DNA of 64,000 bases, taken from contig MU863968.1 in assembly GCA_033296885.1 (NCBI GenBank), positions 1 to 64,000 of the forward strand, read 5' to 3'. The DNA comes from Triangularia verruculosa. Its lineage: Eukaryota > Ascomycota > Sordariomycetes > Sordariales > Podosporaceae. The notes under the pieces were generated by a model that was not told the DNA's origin, ran no database searches, and worked only from the letters and a program-made list of their open reading frames with translations. A program made the position numbers and the translations under genes. Every line of letters starts with the position of its first letter. The stretch's first letter is position 1. Shown in pieces: positions 59,113 to 64,000 of this stretch.

Positions 59113-59444
59113 GCGCCGAAACGGGGGTTGTCTGTACAGCAAAGTGTGGTTTTGAGCCTCTAAACTCCTTACACCGTTTGGTGGCTATGAGGGCCGTGCT
59201 TTGTTGATATCATGATTTGAGTTTCACAAACATCGTGGTCTTGAGTCTGCTTCAATAAAACCCATCGCTATGAGATGCTCCCTTCTACCTCAAAACCACG
59301 CCTCACCTCCCTTAGTCATGTCATATTTACGTATAAACCATGATGGCATGTAGGCTTCTAACCCCCTCAAGAACCTGAATAAGCATTTCACAATATTCTG
59401 CCTTTTTCAGTTCCCTCCCCCCCCCTTTTCTATTCACCATTGCC
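59113..59444. other. convergent 3' flanks, no gene seen
   Basis: 332 bp between the glycosidase (+) and LSM1 (-), presumed 3' UTRs. An AATAAA-like TCAATAAAAC occurs near 59252. Confidence 0.6.
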
Positions 59445-60175
59445 TTAAATAAGCGGCATCTCACCCAAATTCTCACCCTCAAACCCTTCCTTCCCCAGAG
59501 CCTTCGTCTTCTTCTTCTCCTTGACCTTCTCCTCCTTCTTCCTCTCCCGCGCAAGCTTCTCTACCTGCTTTAGGTCGGCGATTTGATATCCCGGGGGCGC
59601 ATCGTCGTCCTTGTCGAGGTCAATCTCACCCAGCAGCAGGACGTTTTCGCCTCTGACGAGGAAAGTGCCCCGGTCGATGTCGGCGAAGACGCCGGTTGGC
59701 TCTTTTTCCGAGAGGACGGGGGGCACGAAGATGCGCTCTTTTGTGGATTGGAGGACGAGGTTGGCTATTTTGGCCGGTTGAGTACATCTTGTTCCATGGA
59801 TATGGTTGGAAGACACCGGAATGGGGTTATATGAGAAGAACATACCGAATTGATCCCAGCTGCGGAGGATGCCTATGAGTTTGCGGCCGTCGCGGAGGGA
59901 GATCATGAGTTTTTCTGCAAGTTGTGTTAGACTCATGCGGTGGGTGAGTGAGTGAGTGAGTGAGTGGGTAGGTGAGTGAGCTTACTGTCTGTGAGATCCA
60001 GGAGCTGGGCAGCTGTTGTGAACATCTGCGCTGGGAGCTGCTGAGGCTGGGGAGGACGGCCCAGACCGGGGTGCATCATGCCCTGAGGTCCTGGCCCGCC
60101 AGGATGCTGAGGTTGTTGCTGCATCATTCCTGGAGGAGGGCCGTGTTGGTGATCAGATATTGAGAGGTGCTCCAT
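59445..60175 (-). CDS. LSM1: Sm-like protein LSm1, mRNA decay
   Basis: Three exons, 60175-59986, 59914-59846 and 59764-59445; 192 aa. LSm1 defines the cytoplasmic LSm1-7 ring that binds deadenylated mRNA and promotes decapping with Pat1. The Sm fold is split over exons: LLDLTDKKLMISLRDGRKLI (Sm1), ILRSWDQF/ANLVLQSTKERIFV, and DRGTFLVRGENVLLLGEID (Sm2 with RGENV). A Pro/Gln/Gly/Met-rich N-terminal extension of about 55 residues and a lysine-rich C-terminal helix (LARERKKEEKVKEKKK) flank it, as in fungal LSm1. The first intron begins with a (GTGA)n repeat on the + strand at 59944-59966, just inside its donor. Confidence 0.94.
59944..59966. repeat. GTGA microsatellite in LSM1 intron 1
   Basis: About five tandem GTGA units (TCAC on the gene strand) inside the first LSM1 intron, close to the 5' splice site. 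Length changes here would alter the intron but not the protein. Confidence 0.7.
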
Positions 60176-61011
60176 GTTGGATGTTTGATATGTGAAGGTA
60201 AGCTTTAAGCCTAGTGGCGGATTGGTGGATAGCTAAATCAGGTTTAATACCCGTGGACGTTGAGCTTGGTGATGGTATTGTCTCCCTATTTAGTTCCTCG
60301 AGGAGGGGTAACCAGGTTCTGCTTCCTCCCTTGAGAAAGAGATAATATGTTGAAGTTGGTATAACGTGGTTGTCCTCGGTATGAATAGCGGATGAGTATT
60401 CAGCTATTGAGAAAATCCCTTCAAGATATCGAGTTGATGTGAGATCTCTCTGAATTCAGGCTGGTGGGCTCAGTGACACAATTCCGGCGGGCGGACAGTG
60501 TGAGCGCTGATGTATTCCATACGGAGAGGCCTTGCTTCAATCGTCGCCTGTGTGCCACAGTGGAGCGAGGCTTTGGAGCTTAAGCCCTGCCAGACAACAC
60601 CTCATTGGTCGGAGCTCCGGTGTTCCTGAATTAAAGCCACACTGTCGGCGGTTTCAAGGCAGAAATCCGTGCGCAAGCCACAGTTAACAATTGGGGTTTG
60701 GAGAATAGTGACAATAGCAGCCCGGCAGCCCGTCCCGTCGGTTGCCGCCAGTCCAGCGCAAGTCGCTTTTTGACTTATTGTCTTCCCAACTCAAACTGAA
60801 TCTCGGCTTTGCAAATCATGATCGTGACCTTCTTCACTTCATGTTTGCTACCAAAGTCGCTCTGATATATACAGATACCGACCAATTCGGCACCTTTCCT
60901 TCGCAAGACGTAGGCCTTCCAGGTTCTGTGATCGGCCTGGACAGTCGTTCCAAGTGACGACCGCCCTTCTTCGTTTCTCGAACAAGAAGAAATCCCCGAG
61001 TCGCCTTCACA
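60176..61011. other. divergent LSM1/Sds3-like promoter region
   Basis: 836 bp between two divergent starts. No repeat, RNA gene or credible ORF. C/T-rich just before 61012, as expected for a leader. Confidence 0.55.
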
Positions 61012-62727
61012 ATGGCAACAGCAGAGACTACCTCGGCCGGTGCACCGGTAGCAACACCGGCACAAACAACTCAGTCCAAACGAGACAAGCGTCGCCAGTT
61101 GATCTCAGATCGCCTGGCCCAGCTTGACGACAGGCTCGCCAGAGAAAGAGACCAAACCTTTCGCGAGCAGCTTCACAAGATCCAAATGGACACCAATCTC
61201 GTCATGAGGATTGACCCATACGCCGAAAGACCTTTTGACAACCTCGAAGAAGAATACCAACAGATACTTCACCAGTTGAATGCCGACGCAAGCACAGCAC
61301 CGCAATCATACCTTGGAGCCGCCGGTCCGAGATTTACGGACTGGATGATCAAGGTCCAGGACCTCATAGAAGAACGGGACTATGCCTTGGCCAAGCACAA
61401 GGTAAGACTCTGTCCTTCTCTGTCGCCTCCTTCATTTTGGCAGCAGCTAACCCGTTTTTCGCAGTTCGACTACGACAAGAAAGTGTCCGAGTACATGAAT
61501 ACCCGCGCCTTCAAAGTCGAAACGGCCAATCGCGAATACCGTGCCCTCTCCCAGACGCTGCGCGACCGATTAATCAACGCGATCACCACCAAGAAGTTCC
61601 GATTGAACAAGGAGAAAGAGGCGCTAGAAATCTCAGACTCTTCCGCCCTGTTGCTTCATCCGAACCAATTCAGCATCACCAACCCTGCCAGTCCCAGTGG
61701 TAATCATGTCAAGCGGGCAACTAGATTGCGACGAGGGGAAGTCGACGAGATCTCCCTGGATAATAAAAAAAGGAAGCGCAACAACAACGATGACGACGGC
61801 TCCCCAGCTCCTCAGCGACGAGCTCTGGATAACGCCAATACCACGCCTCTTTGGCAGAACGATCGCTTGGCGGCGCGCAAGACCACAGGCCCGATCTACA
61901 GCATTGACAAGCTGTTCACAGACAAGGAGCTGTCGATGACCTACAATACAGCTGCCTTCGCTGCCCACAAATACCTGCTAACACACAAGCCGAAGTTTGA
62001 CGAGAATGGCCGTCCCATCCAGTCGCCTGACGGAAGCGACTCTGGCAACGGGGAGCATGATGACGACGGCGACTCGGTCCCGTCAGCGCCCCCAATGGAG
62101 CGCAACATCTCGCACGCTACTCGCAGTGGTCTTCGTGGGTCAAACAACCCCAACTTTATCGACGACAAACTTATGGGCATGGAGCTCCTTGCGAACTTCG
62201 ACTTCCCCGGCAATTTTGATCGGATGCTTGCCGCGGACCCCAAGCTTCCAGCGACATTTCCTTCGACTTACATCAAGGGCCACAACAGGCTGGAATACAA
62301 CACCACCAATAGCCTCGCTAACGACGATGTTAATGGTGATATGATGGTCATGCAAGCCCTCAAGCAGTACGAGCAGGCCAATGGACCGGGGTCGAGCTTT
62401 GCTGTTGAGAATGGGAGCCGCAAACTTCTTGAGGCTGCCTCCTTCCCGGCTAGAGATCACCGCTTCGTTGCTTATCTCCAGGGTGAAAGGCCGACGGAGA
62501 ACGAGGTGCGTAAACGCCTCGGCCTTCCAGTGCTCCCGGATACCGTTGAGCCGGTGATGAGCAATGAAAGAAGCAGCACTCCGCGACCAGGACATGGCGG
62601 TACTCCTGGCCAGTCGCCAGCCAAGGGCTTCGGGGGGGTGCCAATGAGTCGACAGTCGAGCGCCAACGGCGTGCCAATGAGTCGAAGCAGCAGCCGAAAG
62701 GGTGGACGTGGAGGAAGGGGCGGTTGA
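61012..62727 (+). CDS. Sds3-like subunit of a histone deacetylase complex
   Basis: Two exons, 61012-61401 and 61465-62727; 550 aa. Family features: long basic/acidic helices KRRQLISDRLAQLDDRLARE and REQLHKIQMDTNLVMRID, a second helical block KVETANREYRALSQTL with LINAITTKKFRLNKEKEALE, then ATRLRRGE and a LFTDKELSMTYN segment. This matches the order of Sds3/Dep1 proteins (coiled coil, RKLRRRP-type strand, LLTDEQI-type helix) of Sin3/Rpd3L complexes. The C-terminal part has two GVPMSR repeats and ends in GRGGRGG. The intron is 63 bp without an in-frame stop, so an unspliced transcript would add 21 residues. The role as a co-repressor subunit is inferred from the fold. Confidence 0.75.
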   Translation: MATAETTSAGAPVATPAQTTQSKRDKRRQLISDRLAQLDDRLARERDQTFREQLHKIQMDTNLVMRIDPYAERPFDNLEEEYQQILHQLNADASTAPQSYLGAAGPRFTDWMIKVQDLIEERDYALAKHKVRLCPSLSPPSFWQQLTRFSQFDYDKKVSEYMNTRAFKVETANREYRALSQTLRDRLINAITTKKFRLNKEKEALEISDSSALLLHPNQFSITNPASPSGNHVKRATRLRRGEVDEISLDNKKRKRNNNDDDGSPAPQRRALDNANTTPLWQNDRLAARKTTGPIYSIDKLFTDKELSMTYNTAAFAAHKYLLTHKPKFDENGRPIQSPDGSDSGNGEHDDDGDSVPSAPPMERNISHATRSGLRGSNNPNFIDDKLMGMELLANFDFPGNFDRMLAADPKLPATFPSTYIKGHNRLEYNTTNSLANDDVNGDMMVMQALKQYEQANGPGSSFAVENGSRKLLEAASFPARDHRFVAYLQGERPTENEVRKRLGLPVLPDTVEPVMSNERSSTPRPGHGGTPGQSPAKGFGGVPMSRQSSANGVPMSRSSSRKGGRGGRGG

Positions 62728-63084
62728 AGGCCCCTTCGTTGACATATGCTGGGAAATGAAATAGTTGGTTCATGTCGAATTCTGGTAGAAGGGAAGCGTT
62801 GAACATGATCTGGTCACATATATGGGCATATGAAACGGAGTTTATCTTGGGACGGAGTTTAGGGGCTGGTGCTATAGGTCTTGCTTTTTTTTTTCTTCCT
62901 TTTGTCTATTCACAACATTACCGGCACCATGGGCATTATTTTCAATACCCCGATAGCGGAGGAGAGGCGGACTGATTTGTTGACAATTAGATTCCGTCTA
63001 TATGCATATCAGATTTCATTCTAACTTGGTTTGCTTTCCTTGCAACACAGTCCCTATACGCCTTTTTTTTTTGTGGCAGCTTGA
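62728..63084. other. convergent 3' flanks, no gene seen
   Basis: Presumed 3' UTRs of the Sds3-like gene (+) and the CmcJ-type gene (-), with two T-runs at 62885-62894 and 63063-63071. Confidence 0.6.
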
Positions 63085-63957
63085 TCAAGGACCAAACACC
63101 AACGCCCTAACCTCGATACTTCTCCTCCCCTCGGCTTCCGGTCTTGTTCTCGGGTCCTCGAACGCAGAGTGTGCCACTCTCCCGCCCTTGACCTCTGACC
63201 CAGGCTTCAGTGCCTCAGAGTCGAAACACTGCAAGAGGATTCTTTCTGTGTTCTTCATGCCCGAAAGATAGTACCACTCCTGATCAGGATGGTGCGCAAT
63301 GGCGGCCGTCTGGCCGATGTATCCAGTCTGAGTGTACCGATGCTCCACCGGGATGACCTCCTCGTCTCTCAGGCTCGCGCTGGAGGCAAACGCCAGCGGG
63401 AAACTTTCGAGGGGTTGGTCATTCAGCGGCCGCCAGACGTTCACGATCCGGTAGCGAGTGCCCTTTGCGAAAACTTCGTCTGCTTCCTCCGCGGAAAGAT
63501 GTTTTCTCACGCGCTGGGCTGCGGAGGCGGCGGTTTGGTCGATGTGGACTCGCTGGACGGGTGTGCGAGGGGCGGAGGGGGAGGGGAGGCGGATGGTGTG
63601 GTCGAAGATGATTATTTTGTTTGCGTTGGGGATGGTGGAGAGGAGGAGGGAGGTGATTTCGGGGTAGTAGTGCTTTTTGATGGAGTCGGAGGAGGTGAAG
63701 AGGGAGGGTTCGGAGGAGGGAGGGGGTTGGGAGGTGAGGAGCTGGAAGGAGTGGTGGTTGAGGGTGAAGGTGGTGAGGTTGGGGCGGACGTCGGTGATGA
63801 GGACTTTGTGGGGGGAGGAGCTGTAGTTTCGGGGGGGGAGGGGGGAATCAGGGGGGAGGTCGGCGAGGTTGTAAGGGGGGGAGTTGTCGGGGGGTGGGGA
63901 GTAGAAGTTTAGGGGGGCGGTTATGGGGCCTGAGGAGGGGAGGTGGGTGATTGCCAT
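63085..63957 (-). CDS. CmcJ/AsaB-type Fe(II)/2OG oxygenase-like protein
   Basis: A single exon of 290 aa, the usual length of the family that groups bacterial CmcJ, fungal AsaB and so-called GA4 desaturase proteins, often found in secondary metabolism. Motifs: VQRVHIDQTAASAAQRV, in which HID is the probable iron-binding H-x-D; YRIVNVWRPLNDQPLESFPL; EWYYLSGMKNTERILLQCFD; and GGRVAHSAFEDPRTRPE, which would provide the distal His. The start MAITHLPSSGPI is the first ATG and is followed by proline-rich text. No biosynthetic gene cluster is visible around it, so a housekeeping or stand-alone role is possible. The reaction is unknown. Confidence 0.85.
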   Translation of the reverse strand: MAITHLPSSGPITAPLNFYSPPPDNSPPYNLADLPPDSPLPPRNYSSSPHKVLITDVRPNLTTFTLNHHSFQLLTSQPPPSSEPSLFTSSDSIKKHYYPEITSLLLSTIPNANKIIIFDHTIRLPSPSAPRTPVQRVHIDQTAASAAQRVRKHLSAEEADEVFAKGTRYRIVNVWRPLNDQPLESFPLAFASSASLRDEEVIPVEHRYTQTGYIGQTAAIAHHPDQEWYYLSGMKNTERILLQCFDSEALKPGSEVKGGRVAHSAFEDPRTRPEAEGRRSIEVRALVFGP

Positions 63958-64000
63958 GGTGGTTGATATGGTTTGAGTTCAAGAGGTGTGATATGTGGTG

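Noticed and set aside
63085..63957. Secondary-metabolite cluster around the CmcJ-type gene
   Set aside because: Neighbours are LSM1 and an Sds3-like subunit; no synthase, transporter or cluster regulator is in the window.

Overview
The window is nuclear DNA of a filamentous ascomycete, most likely a sordariomycete (Sordariales-like; the exact genus cannot be read from sequence alone). The signs are protein-coding genes on both strands, about 47 spliceosomal introns mostly of 50-95 bp with CTAAC/CTGAC-type branch sites, intergenic gaps of 0.4-2.4 kb, C-rich third codon positions, and fungal-only proteins (DASH subunit Dad2, mug190-type C2 protein, a PNP/NB-ARC/TPR NLR). I resolved 21 genes to exon level, plus one degraded gene tail and one tRNA. 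There are no operons, CRISPR arrays or intact transposons.

Layout. 0-10 kb: a poly-C edge, pyruvate dehydrogenase kinase (-), an acidic repeat/coiled-coil protein of unknown role (+), and a membrane-anchored type-B carboxylesterase (-). 10-14 kb: an NLR immune-receptor-like gene (nucleoside phosphorylase, NB-ARC, TPR) whose repeat tail is broken. 14-25 kb: a disordered KARP-motif protein (-), the divergent kinetochore/cohesion pair DAD2 (-) and shugoshin (+), retromer VPS29 (-), and alanine-glyoxylate aminotransferase (+). 25-36 kb: exportin-1 (+), a bHLH factor of MLX/INO4 type (-), and a TMEM135-like membrane protein (+). 37-47 kb: DNA polymerase iota (-), a disordered conserved protein (+), and a mug190/tricalbin-like SMP-C2 lipid-transfer protein (+). 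48-64 kb: a YMR196W-type GH63 enzyme (+), tRNA-Gly(GCC), ATP synthase OSCP (-), MOB1 (-), a secreted six-hairpin glycosidase (+), LSM1 (-), an Sds3-like HDAC-complex subunit (+), and a CmcJ/AsaB-type oxygenase (-).

Most genes are unrelated housekeeping neighbours. The clearest functional pairing is DAD2 with shugoshin, which share a 474-bp divergent promoter. The most unusual signals are in gene structure. Five introns appear to use GC instead of GT donors. The GH63 gene has a 3-nt exon coding one threonine. The polymerase iota gene has a 24-nt exon carrying its catalytic DxD motif. Four introns of 60-63 bp have no in-frame stop, so retention would add 20-21 residues. A second recurring signal is a sharp switch of the coding strand from C-rich to G-rich near the 3' end of many genes.

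All exon borders come from reading splice signals and protein continuity; none was checked against transcripts.
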